From: Pomphorhynchus laevis
Taxonomy: Eukaryota; Acanthocephala; Palaeacanthocephala; Echinorhynchida; Pomphorhynchidae
Assembly: GCA_012934845.2 (NCBI GenBank)
Contig: WNNJ02000520.1
Span: 1 to 64,000 of the forward strand
Direction: 5' to 3'
DNA: 64,000 nucleotides
In this document: one piece after another, positions 36,044 through 45,640 of the stretch
Layout of the letters: each line of letters begins with the position of its first letter
How positions within the stretch are numbered: position 1 is the stretch's first letter
Translations under genes and position numbers: made by a program
Notes under the pieces: model-generated
Database searches by the model: none
What the model was told of the DNA's origin: nothing
The model's input: the letters and a program-made list of their open reading frames with translations, nothing else

Positions 36044-36045
<2 letters not shown>
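26690..36045 (+). repeat. sat380: tandem satellite array, 25 units of ~380 bp
   Basis: The landmark ATGCCGTATTTC recurs at 26,889, 27,269, 27,649 and so on to 35,605. Spacing is 380 bp except at 32,186 (357, from a short deletion) and 35,605 (381). The last unit runs into a TA microsatellite at 36,044. Most units differ by a few bases. Units near 31,069, 32,565 and 34,085 belong to a diverged subtype. The array is richer in GC than its flanks. Each unit carries the hammerhead-like motif described at 27,117-27,208. The array lies within the long intron of the MGAT2-like gene. Confidence 0.95.
27117..27208 (+). ncRNA. Hammerhead-like ribozyme motif with permuted strand order (representative sat380 unit)
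   Basis: Seen: GGCAAC (27,117-27,122), C, GAAA (27,124-27,127), then CGACCA; UCAUUCUA (27,143-27,150) directly before CUGAUGA (27,151-27,157), then G, U, GUUGCC (27,160-27,165); UGGUCGU (27,192-27,198), C27199, then UAGAAGUGA. Pairs: GUUGCC/GGCAAC (stem II), ACGACCA/UGGUCGU (stem III, beginning at the A of GAAA), UCA-UUCUA/UAGAA-(G)-UGA (stem I). All core residues of a hammerhead are present, and cleavage would be expected after C27199. The strand order GAAA, CUGAUGA, GUC is not the hammerhead's cyclic order. A single unit would therefore need a pseudoknot, while pairing across units would give ordinary topology. By my count 19 of 25 units keep the core. Activity is inference. Confidence 0.6.

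Positions 36046-36104
<59 letters not shown>
36044..36104. repeat. (TA)n microsatellite at the end of the satellite array
   Basis: About 60 bp of pure TA, starting where the satellite reads TACTATTATACATGCC, so the expansion grew from the unit's own TATTATA. Confidence 0.95.
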
Positions 36105-36105
<1 letters not shown>

Positions 36106-36329
36106 TGGAGAGGAAAACCTCTGTGCTGGATCCATGTCGGACCGATTGTATATTAGTATATGTTAGAACAGCAATTCGAAAAGCAAAATTATATTAACAA
36201 CGTTATGCCGTAGCTGTTTGAGTTACAGAAGCGCATTCACAAATTTAGTGATCTACATTTGAGAGATCGACACGCTGCTGCACGGAAAGATACACGCTGG
36301 TTTTATTTCAAAATTCTTCCATTTTAAAT

Positions 36330-38230
36330 ATGATTTTTATTCAGATCTTTATCTGTCATCATTTGGCCAATCGGTTGGAGCTCAAACCTTTTCCTTCCAT
36401 TGATGTCGTTAACTTCAGATTTTAAGAGAGTATATGTTTGGCATTCACGAGTTTTGTCATGTTGAAGGCAATGTTCTACTGTCACTTTGTATGTAGTATG
36501 GTTTTTATTTATGTCATACCGTCTAGTTGTTATTCTTTTTACTAAGCTTCTTCCTGTTTTCTCCTACATATTGTAATGAGCATTCGTGGCATGTCGCTAC
36601 GGATACAACGTTTTCAGTTTTACAATTGAGATGTCCATCAATTCTGAAATCTAATTTTGTTCTAAAACTTTTTATTTTAGATCGTGTGCTTATTAGATAG
36701 CAACATTTACATATTTTGTCTCCGTAAGGACTACGTTCACTTTCGCTAAAATTTCTATTTGATCTTGAAATGCTGATAACATTCTTTGTGTGTTATTCAT
36801 ATTAAACACAATACGATGTTTTACATCAATGACAACGTCATAGTGAAGTTTTACATCAGTGAGAATATTTTTAAAGACTGTAGGAAGAGATTTTAAAGCC
36901 GGATGGTATGGGATACAGCTTACAGTTTTTATGTTCGGTTCTTCTGAAGGTCTCTGTGAATTGTGTGATATATTGATTTGATTATATATTAATTGTTTAT
37001 GATAACCTCTATGCAGTATATCTGTGATTAGAACACCAATACATTTTACTTTTTCTGCACTTGTGCTACATATTTGATCTATTCGTCTTATTTCATTAAA
37101 AATTACTGTCCTGTTAATTGATTTTGGATGGCAGCTATTATAATGCAAGTATCCCTCTTTTGAAAGACTTTCGTATACATGGTGGTTTCATATACATTAT
37201 CAATTTTCAATAACTGTAAATCAAGAAAGTGTGGAGTAGTGCTTATATCAATCGTGAATGTTAGGGATGATATGCTGTTTAGATGACTAAGAAATTTTTC
37301 TAGCTCTGTTTTTCCTTTATCCTATATTACAAATATGTCATCTATGTAACGCCACCATTTAGTTAGACGATTCTCTACTGACAAAATAAGTTATTCTTCA
37401 AGCCAATGCATGCATAAAATAGCAAAAATCGGTGCGACAGGCGTCCTCTTCGCTGTACTTTATTTGTATATAAACACTTCATTGAATTCAAATATATTAT
37501 GGTACAGTATTAAATGCAAAGATTCACAGATAAATTCCACTTCTTGTTTTTCAAATTGTTGTTCAGCCAATAAATACCTAATTGCTGTTATTCAGTAGGA
37601 ATGCTCGTATAGAGCGATTCGACATCAATTGTATTGGCCGTTATATATTGTTTAGCGTCATTGAATATATTCAGAAAATCAGAAGTATTCCTAATATGTG
37701 AAGAGACAATTGGAAGCAATTCTTTGAGTTTATTATGAATGTATTTGGAAAGTTTTACGTGACTGCTCCTATGCCGTTGACAATTGGACGCCCAGAACAA
37801 GGTTGTATGTGTTTATGGGTTTTAGGAAGCATATACAACTTTCCTGGTCCACCGTGATTTGCTAGAAGTTCAGCAGCGTGATGCGCTGGAATTACTCCGA
37901 TTTTTCATACTTAGAAATAATGGATTCGAGTTTATCACTTACAAAAATTAAAGATGTATCTGGAGAAATACCATTCGTGCTCGTTGAAAGTTGTCCCACA
38001 CTACAATCTCAGAGCTTTTGTCTGTGTGCTTGAGTATTAAGTTTGTCTTCTTGCGTAGACTTCTAAATGCAGATAATTATCCACAAGTCAAATTTTTACA
38101 GTTACATGCATTAACGTTAATATTCATATCGAAAACCTTTTTACCCACTAAATTATATGCATCAGATTTGATACTATCGTCAATCTCAAAGAAAGGATGG
38201 TAATATCAGAAGAACTTAACTTGCTTGAAT
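36330..38230 (-). mobile_element. Canonical PLE: RT then C-terminal GIY-YIG, broken
   Basis: Minus strand, 5' to 3'. RT N-terminal block near 37,800-37,588 (SKYIHNKLKELLPIVSSHI, ANTIDVESLYTSIP). RT remainder to about 37,200. The post-RT region 37,148-36,693 has HYNSCHPKSINRTVIFNEI, LHRGYHKQLI and SYHPALKSL-like residues. Then comes a GIY-YIG domain at about 36,620-36,340 (CHECSLQYVGE, RSLVKRITTRRYDINKNH, HCLQHDKTRE). Several frame breaks separate the blocks. It belongs to a different family from the permuted PLEs of this window. Confidence 0.75.
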
Positions 38231-38429
38231 TCACTCCGAATCGACGACGTTGCAAAAGTGTTTAAAAATCAACACTTGACAACAATGACGACAATATTGT
38301 TACAAATTTGAGCAACACATTACTGACACAGAACCAACCTTCGGTTTTGAGTAAAGGATTAAAATTCAACGTGGTATCACGTGAGTTTAATATGTATGGA
38401 TCAAGAAATACTCTGTGTAATGCAAAATA

Positions 38430-38765
38430 CTAGGCTTACTCTGAGATTGATGATAGTAACAAATCTATGTGTAATATTTGCCAATGTTCAGTAGGTACGT
38501 CCCACATATACAATGGTTGTGCAGGTATATTTGATATCAGATGTCTTTGACATTCATTACATCTTTTAACTGATAGTTCGACCTCAGCATCAATACCGGG
38601 CCACCAGGAGTAAACCCTGCTAAGTTCTTTTGCAACACTCTTACCTGCGTGACTTGAATGCAACCATTGTATTACCTCCAATTTCAGACTCTGGGATTAT
38701 AATTCTATCCAACCACATTAATAATGAATCTTCTGCATGCAATTCAGATTTTCGATTTTTGAATG
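38430..38765 (-). mobile_element. LTR retroelement fossil (Ty3/gypsy type), integrase N-terminal fragment
   Basis: An integrase HH-CC zinc-binding segment, with VIQWLHSSHAGK and RCNECQ, nearly identical to part of 43,400-43,760. It is a short, broken relic truncated on both sides, with the sat356 satellite joined to it at about 38,810. Confidence 0.75.
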
Positions 38766-38809
38766 ACATTATTTGAATGACACTTGAGTGCAACCATTGT
38801 ATTACCTCC

Positions 38810-39815
38810 GGTTATCACATGACCGTCTAGGAGTGACCACAGTTTGCAGGCTAAAAAATGTGCTCGATTCAAACACCTACCCAAAGATACGGAAAGAACT
38901 GCTATTCGCAATCTCGAGCAATACCGATTCAAATGAAATTCTTAAGATTACATAGATAGAATTGATCCACTCAATCTCGGTTTCTTACAGTCAAGCATCC
39001 GAAAGTTTGATTCTCTTGTTGTAAATGATGGTCTGCATTGCAAATTGTAGGATTTAAGAACTAACACCACTAACAATTTTAACTAGATGTCGGAAATGCA
39101 TTTTCACAGTGTCACAGATACAGCCGAAACGGCGTGTGATAGTTAATCTTACTGACGATGGCTGCCGACTATTACATGTCCGTCTACGAGTGACGAGAGT
39201 TTGCAGGCTGAAGAATATGCTCGATTCAAGCACCTCCCCAAAGACACTGAAAGAATTGCTCTTCACAATCTCGAGCAATACCGATTCAAACAAAACTCTT
39301 GAGATTACATAAAAAGAATTGATCCAGTCAATATCGGTTTCTTGCAGTCAAGCATCCGAAGGGTTAATCCTCTGGTTGTAAATGATGGTGTGCATTGCAA
39401 ATTGTAGGATTTAAGAGCTAACGCCACCAACAATTTAAGCTAGATGTCGGAAATGCATTTTCACAATGTCACAGAGGCAGCCGAACTGCCGACCATTACA
39501 TATCCGTCTAAGAGTGACGAGAGTTTGCAGACTGAAGAATATGCTCGATTCAAGCACCTACCAAAAGATACTGAAAGAATTGCTCTTCACAATCTCGAGC
39601 AATACCGATTCAAACAAAACTCTTGAGATTACATAGAAAGAATTGATCCACTCAATCTCGGTTTCTTACAGTCAAGCATCCGAAAGTTTGATCCTCTGGT
39701 TGTTAATGATGGTCTGCATTGCAAATTGTAGGATTTAAGAGCTAACGCCACCAACAATTTAAGCTAGATGTCGGAAATGCATTTTCACAATGTCACAGAG
39801 GCAGCCGAATCTTTC
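38810..39815 (+). repeat. sat356: diverged sister satellite, ~2.8 units
   Basis: Starts of GATGTCGGAAATGC fall at 39,087, 39,443 and 39,767 (spacing 356 and 324, the second unit having a ~32-bp deletion). A partial unit precedes. The first ~130 bp of each unit align with sat380 (TGTCGGAAA, TCACA.TGTCACA, GCCGAAACG, ACTGACGA, CCGTCTA). The rest is unrelated in sequence. An open frame with EEYARFKHLPKDTERIALHN recurs but is not continued between units. Confidence 0.85.
39122..39193 (+). ncRNA. Permuted hammerhead-like motif in sat356
   Basis: CAGCC (39,122-39,126), GAAA (39,127-39,130) and CGG; UCUUA (39,148-39,152), CUGACGA (39,153-39,159), U, GGCUG (39,161-39,165); CCGU (39,181-39,184), C39185. 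Stem II is GGCUG/CAGCC and stem III is ACGG/CCGU, both changed in a compensatory way from sat380. Stem I pairs 4 of 5 positions here (UCUUA/UACGA). The next unit has UAAGA, a perfect complement. The order of strands is the same as in sat380. Confidence 0.55.
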
Positions 39816-39824
39816 CATATATAC

Positions 39825-39897
39825 TCCTAGACGAGCTGATTGTAGCCAGCAGCACTCATCAGTAGTGTAAACTACCATCAATCGTTTTGGCTGCCTT
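39825..39897 (-). ncRNA. Permuted hammerhead-like motif in sat281, unit 1
   Basis: On the minus strand: GGCAGC-C-AAAA-CGAUUGA; CUA-CUGAUGA (39,862-39,856)-G-U-GCUGCU; UCAG-C-UCGU-C then UAGGAG. Stem II GCUGCU/GGCAGC differs from sat380 by compensated changes. Stem III is ACGA+UUGA/UCAG+UCGU with one bulge. The invariant GAAA reads AAAA here, so this copy should be inactive. Confidence 0.5.
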
Positions 39898-40105
39898 GCG
39901 ATATATTAATAAGGCATCTCTAAGAATTTGCATGGTATTGCCGCTTTAAACAAACCTCTTGCTTTCCGGATCATCCTAATTTTATTCAGTAGGAATTTTA
40001 CTTGCTGTCGTTGCTGACTTTTTCAAGGATCTTTTGAAGTATACATTCTTATAATTTTAAGTCAGATTGTGTTAAACTGTGCTCTTGTAGCTAATAAGCT
40101 TAAGC

Positions 40106-40178
40106 TCCTAGACGAGCTGCTGGTAGCCGGCTGCACTCATCACTAGGGTGAACTATCATCAGTCGTTACGGGTGCCTT
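40106..40178 (-). ncRNA. Permuted hammerhead-like motif in sat281, unit 2, degenerate
   Basis: On the minus strand the same three segments are present with GUAA for GAAA and GUGAUGA for CUGAUGA. The stems persist: ACGA-CUG/CAG-C-UCGU for stem III and CCUA/UAGG for stem I. Confidence 0.45.
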
Positions 40179-40330
40179 GTGATATATTAAGAAGCCATCT
40201 CCGAGAATTTGCTTACGTGGTAGCATGGACATTGCGTCTTTAAACTAACCATGCGCTTTGCGGATCATCTCAATTTTATTCAGCAGGAATTTCACTTGCT
40301 GTCGTTGCTTGATAAGGAAGTCTGCTCTAC

Positions 40331-41076
40331 TTGTAATCGATCTCCGGTTTATGGCAACATTTACAATTATAAAACTGAAGCTTATTAGCCAATATCATGC
40401 TATCACTTTAAACCATTTGACGTCACTCTACTAAAATGATTAGTGATAAATTATCATTATAAACGACTTTCACAGCTAGATGTTGTCATGGGAGTGCTCA
40501 AAATCACAATCTAACTCATTTCAGCTTTCATGCAAAAATGTTTTGTAAATACTCTGGACATTAATTCAGTATTTATTTAATGATCAATATTTATTTAATA
40601 AATGATCAATTTCGGTATAATGCACAATCAGAACAAAGTTATATAAGTTAATAATTTTCCAATACAATCTACAATAAATGGAATAAGTTATGATAAAATG
40701 TATTTTTTCTTGAAAAATACATACATATTTAAATTTATAAATCATAAATATTTAAATTCGCAGTCGTCGTAGCTTATTGCTTGATATACTCAAGCCTTTG
40801 AATTGTGCTACCTTCTTTTAAGCGTTCTATTTCTACTAATTTTATAGCCATACTTTTGTTAAGTTGTATTAAATATTATTAATATATAAAAATTAATTAT
40901 AATTAATTAATATTATAATTATTTTAATATATAATTAATATAAATAATATATATAATTAATATAAATAATAATATATAATTAATATTAATAATTAGATAT
41001 AATATAAGAAATAGTATTTAATATAAATAATTTAAAAACTAATTTGTTTGCTTTAAATAATTGCATAAATTCTTAC
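40331..41076. other. presumed intron sequence; low-complexity A/T at 40,860-41,010
   Basis: The run of AATTAATATAAATAAT-like repeats is prominent. A short minus-strand reading at 40,855-40,780 (MAIKLVEIERLKEG, ending IKQ*) could be an exon, but I cannot support it. Confidence 0.4.
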
Positions 41077-41352
41077 CGGTGCAAACTTGATATCCTGAAT
41101 TACTTTGTTTATGTCTTTATCATACAGATCGTGGCTAAATACAATTAAAACATTATCGATTCCTTTAACCTTTTCTAGTGATATAATTAGCGATTTTTAA
41201 TTTTCTAATCGATCATGTACTTGAACCAGAAAGCAGTATTTTACAGCAGTATTGTTATCCAAATATTTCTTATTGTGTATTAGTTGCTCTTCGTTTGATC
41301 GCATAATTTCCTTAAATAATGCATTATTCTCGTCTCTGATAGAGTAAGCTTG
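41077..41352 (-). pseudogene. MGAT2-like N-acetylglucosaminyltransferase II, exon a
   Basis: Reads IRDENNALFKEIMRSNEEQ, then AVKYCFLVQVHDRLEN, a stop, KSLIISLEKVKGIDNVLIVF and SHDLYDKDINKVI. The QVH-[ND]-R, GIDNVL and FSHD motifs are diagnostic of MGAT2 (family: VVQVHNRPEYL, KAQGIDNVLVIFSHDFW). A perfect donor follows KFAP (CCG|GTAAGA, 41,076-41,071). The TAA at 41,197-41,199 (plus-strand coordinates) replaces the expected Leu codon and needs only one base change, so the gene is a recent pseudogene or the base is an assembly error. The N-terminal membrane anchor exon was not found. Confidence 0.7.
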
Positions 41353-42142
41353 CAATTAAATGCAGATACGACTTCATAAAGAGTTTGGACATTTCCTTTG
41401 TTTGTTCGTGTTTCAATGAATCATATGCATGTTTTACATTCTGCTTATCGTTCATAATAAATGTTAAAAGAAGAATGAACGAACATACCAAATAAAACTA
41501 TCTTTGATCTCAAAAATAAACGCATTAAAGGACATATACTGATTGCGGTCAGGAATAATTCACCTGTCTATAGGTGCGAGGAATTGTCGCTCAGAAAATG
41601 GAAATATTTCAGTTTTCACGACAGCTAAACTTTATGGCTTAAGAATTTCGATATGTTTTTATTACTTTCCATGACGTTATTTTGTCATGTCATTGTGTCA
41701 TTATAAATTTTAATTTTAAGACAGCTGAAATGTGGAGTTTTAACAATATTTTTATGCTCTTATCGTGGATAACGTTGCATTTCATAAAAAGAACGTTGTG
41801 ATCGCTTTTTTTACATTAACATTTTCATGTAAAATTAGGATGAAAAGCTTTCACTTAAACACAAAATTTATTTCCTATTAATTGGAAATCGAAGTTGTCT
41901 GACAATGACCGCTTTTAACTGCGAAAGTAAAATAGAAGTTATTTTTCACGTGATGGAAACTATAGCTTGATAACGATTAAACCACATTTTAAAAACTTGT
42001 CGTATTTGATAATACTTTCATAAATTCACTATTAAATGATTATTTATAATTTATAATCTATTAATTTTTATATTTTAATTAACAAAAAAATAGTAGCCAC
42101 AATTAAAATTGACCTATAAGGGAGAATATTCGTATTAGTCAG
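41353..42142. other. no gene seen
   Basis: Upstream of MGAT2-like exon a. An open reading continues to about 41,455 (MNDKQNVKHAYDSL) but in another frame. No recognisable feature. Confidence 0.4.
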
Positions 42143-42391
42143 ATTTGACCCTTCGAGGGAAATTATCTTTGTGCAATTGTATAACCTCAAAATCATTAAA
42201 TGGGTAAATAGCATTTTATTATTTTTAGGAACTGTTAGATGTTAATATATATGCATGAATATCTGTGCACACCTAAGCTAATACAATCATCCTAATACCA
42301 AATAAGACAATTGAAAAAATATCGAGTGCCTAGCTGGTAATTGCAAAAGTATTATATTAAGTTATTTTATCCCAAATAAATATATACATTA
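42143..42391 (+). repeat. dispersed ~250-bp repeat, copy 2
   Basis: Matches 20,803-21,081 with small indels, in the same orientation. Confidence 0.75.
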
Positions 42392-42799
42392 AAACATACA
42401 TTTTAAACCAACGTACAACGACAAACTATTAAACGTTTAGATACTGTCTTATATGTGCACGATTGTACTGCGAATCCCAGCCATCAAAGGCGCCGTTGGA
42501 CTGTTGCAAACTATGCAGCGATTCGGAATGTTTGACGTGTAAGCGTAAACGCTACACACAAATGCAAAATCCCATTCCTTATATCTTCTCCCTCCTGAAG
42601 AAACAGCTATAATAGACCCTCGCTTAATTCCGCATATCGAACCTTTGTGATTCCTCCTTGTCATTATTTCCCGTTCTCATCGTGATCATATTAGATTAAG
42701 AGTGATTGTCATCAGTTATTTCATTATCTTTGGGTTCTTTGTGATATCTCGAATTTTCCGTATGCTTGTTGTCGGTAGGATTTGTCTCTTCCTACGTTT
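42392..42799. other. no gene seen; possibly distal part of the LTR fossil
   Basis: Less AT-rich than its surroundings and adjacent to the integrase end. I could not identify an LTR boundary. Confidence 0.3.
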
Positions 42800-43862
42800 C
42801 CAGTGTTATTATTTCGACCTTACTTTTGCCTTCATATGTTTTGTTCGGTGTTGACGTTGTTAGTGGAACATCCCAATAGCTTTCTCCCGTCCTAATCAGA
42901 TTTCCGTGATTTCGCATAGATGTACCATCACTTATACGGTATGATTGCCATCCTCAGCAATTCACAATTGTTGTGCCAGTCCAATATTTATTTTCACCAG
43001 CGCTTCGTGTCCAAACTTTCTGGCCGGGTACAAATTTACGATATTTAGCTTTCGTGTCCTTATATTGTTTCTGTGTTTGACTTTTTTCTGTTATTTCTTT
43101 TGATTGTTCACGTATGCTATCAAAATGTACTGGTAGGCAGCGCCCCATCATCATTCTCGTAGGCTCTTTTCCGGTTGTCGAATGTGGTGTATTTCTGTAT
43201 GTGAGCAGAAATTTGAGTATTCTATTTTTGTCTAATGGTTTGTCCTTGAAGGCGCGGATAAAGCGTTCAGCTAATCCATTAGCCTGTGCAATACTGTTCA
43301 AATTCATATACACGGAATTGGGGTCCGTAATCACCTACAATCTTTTTAGGGATTCAAAAGCGCGCAAACATTTCTGACAAACGGTCAATTATAGCATTAC
43401 TGGTAGTTTTTAATAGTCGCACACTTCTGGCCACTTCGTGCCAGCATCAAATAATACAAACCAGTATGATCATTACAAGGACCTGCAATATCTATGTGTA
43501 ATATTTGCCAATGTTCAGTAGGTACGTCCCACATATACAATGGTTGTGCAGGTATATTTAATATCCGATGTATTTGACATTCATTACATCTTTTAACTGA
43601 TAGTTCGACCTCAGCATCAATACCGGACCACCAGGAGTAAACCCTGCAAAGTTCTTTTGCAACACTCTTACCTGCGTGACTTGAATGCAACCATTGTATT
43701 ACCTCCAATTTCAAGCTCTTTGGGAATATAATTCTATCCAACCACATTTATAATAAATCTTCTGCATGCGATTCAGATTTTCGATTTTTGAATGGCATTA
43801 TTTCCTTGATTTCGTTGGATGGCAATCTATATCGTATATAACGATGAATTTTTGATAGCAAA
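42800..43862 (-). mobile_element. LTR retroelement fossil (Ty3/gypsy type), integrase part
   Basis: Holds the zinc-binding, catalytic-core and C-terminal parts of a Ty3/gypsy-type integrase. Landmarks include SSHAGKSVAKEL and LLTYRNTPHSTTGKEP. Broken, with a handful of visible breaks. It is the downstream end of an element whose upstream part lies at 47,465 and beyond. A PLE array (43,863-47,400) is inserted between the RNase H and integrase regions. Confidence 0.8.
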
Positions 43863-44230
43863 TCAAATCAGCTAACTGAGTCTACGTATTTAATATAATT
43901 ATAAAATAAACAAAACATAATAATGCTAAATCAAAAAGTAATAATTAAATAATAAAATTAATAATTGTTTTTAGATTTTCTATAATTTAAATCAAGTTAA
44001 AATAAAAAATTGAAATTTAAAATAAACGTCATTGTTATGAATTGACTAATAAATAACATACGTTGTATCAGAAGAAGGATTAGAGGCCGTCAGGAGGAAC
44101 TGCTATGTTCTCAGGTTTCGACCTTCTTACTCTACCCAACATTGCAACGGGGCCAAATACATGCTAATGATGTATTTCCTCTGATAAAACTATCTAGGAT
44201 CTTATTCTAATACAAAGTATATTATTTATT
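43863..44230 (-). repeat. noncoding (pLTR-like) block of the permuted PLE, copy 1
   Basis: Begins AAATCAGCTAACTGAGTCTACG and recurs 1,408 bp later at 45,273. The intervening RT segment is therefore part of a tandem PLE arrangement, as is common for PLEs. Confidence 0.75.
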
Positions 44231-45272
44231 ATCCATCCATAAAAATTTGCCACTTAAGAGTTTAAATTTATTCTTTATATTATTGTGTTGATTTATATTT
44301 TACTATTTTATGTTTGATGTTATTTTTATAGTAACCTAGTTTAAAATATGTATCTATTAAATTATTTAAATGATTTTGAAGAAAGCCAATATCATTACAT
44401 ATTGTTGCAATTCTTAAAATTTCATTATTTAATGTATTATATTTTATATTATATGGTATGCATGAATGCTCATGCGAAAATATGTTTTTTGTAAATTTAA
44501 ATATGTCATCTTTACGATATAAATTAATAGTAGTTTTAGTTAATGTCAATTTAATGTTCATATCAAGATATATACCTTTTTGATCATCAATATTGGTTTT
44601 GTTAAGAATAAGGCTTTCTGGATAAATTTGTTCACTAATTGAACAAAAATTATTGCAATTAAATACACATATATCATCAATGTATCAAAACATATATTTC
44701 ATATATTTATATTGTTTAGATTTAGTTTTTACACAGTTATGAACAAATTCAAATTCTATAAAGCTTAAAAACAAGTCAGCTATAATTGGGCTACTATTAC
44801 CACCCATTGGAACACATTTTACTTGTCTAAATATATATATATGTCTCTACTTTTAAATAATTTTGATTTATCCAAATATTTAAGGATTCTATTAATTCAA
44901 TATTATCTATATATTTATATGTACTTGGTGGTTTAATTTTTGTTAGATATGCGTTATAGTAATTATAACATATATATGTATATTTTTTTCCGAATATAAG
45001 ATTAATTAATTTTACTAACGCTTCTTTAATATCTACTAAATCTAGATTTGTATAAAGCGTACTAAAATCGTATGTATTTATATTTTGAAAATTTATTCCT
45101 TTTGTCTGTTCTAAAAATTCTTTTGTAGAATTAATACTGAAATAGTGTTTTATACCTGTATTAATTTCGATTACCTTGCAATATTTTTTAAAGTGTACTT
45201 TAATTGCTTTAAGTGTTTTATTCATATAGACAGAAAGTGGTTTTAATGTACATTTAATCGCACTACATATGA
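44230..45272 (-). mobile_element. Permuted-type PLE, RT copy within tandem array
   Basis: RT from the N-terminal palm (45,225-44,827: FSINSTKEFLEQTKGINFQ, TYDFSTLYTNLDLVDI) through PMGG, DDI and the C-terminal block (44,561-44,280). No GIY-YIG follows the RT, which ends and runs into the pLTR-like block. Broken in a few places. Confidence 0.8.
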
Positions 45273-45640
45273 ATTAAATCAGCTAACTGAGTCTACGTAC
45301 TTAATATAATTTTAAAATAAACAAAACATAATAATGCTAAATCAAAATTTAATAATTAAATAATAAAATTAAAAATCGTTTTTAGATTTTCTGTAATTTA
45401 AATCAAGTTAAAAAAATAAAATTTAAAATAAACTTCATTTTTATGAATTGACTAATAAATAACAGACGTTGTATCATAATAAGAATTAGAGGTCATCAGG
45501 AGGAACTGCTATGCTATCAGGTTTCGGCCCCTAACTCCTCTACCCAACATAGCAGCGGGGCCAAATACATGCTAATGATGTATTTCCTCTGAAATAACTA
45601 TCTAGTACCTTATTCTAATGCAAAGTATATTATTTATTAT
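45273..45640 (-). repeat. noncoding (pLTR-like) block of the permuted PLE, copy 2
   Basis: Homologous to 43,863-44,230. It contains interleaved complementary segments CTGCTATG (45,506-45,513)/CATAGCAG (45,548-45,555) and GGCCCC (45,526-45,531)/GGGGCC (45,557-45,562). Confidence 0.75.

Larger units (their letters stand above)
39816..40330 (-). repeat. sat281: third satellite, two units, opposite strand
   Basis: CTCCTAGACGAGCTG recurs at 39,824 and 40,105 (281 bp apart). Read on the minus strand, the first part of each unit is homologous to the sat380 and sat356 head region. It joins sat356 abruptly near 39,810. Confidence 0.8.

Noticed and set aside
26690-36045. CRISPR-like or coding tandem repeat interpretation of the 380-bp array
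   Set aside because: Repeats are contiguous without unique spacers, far too long for CRISPR, in an animal-type genome, and not continuous in any reading frame.
37410-37598. Plus-strand ORF inside the PLE at 36.3-38.2 kb
   Set aside because: Antisense shadow of the PLE RT.
42449-42664. 71-codon minus-strand ORF
   Set aside because: No recognisable motif and no homologous copy in the window. It could be distal LTR-fossil sequence, and I cannot support a gene.
45481-45570. Hammerhead in the PLE pLTR-like block (minus strand GCCGAAAC and CCTGATGA)
   Set aside because: The flanks of these motifs do not pair as stems I-III in either order, and CTGATGA is not kept in the sister block at 44,090 (CTGACGG).
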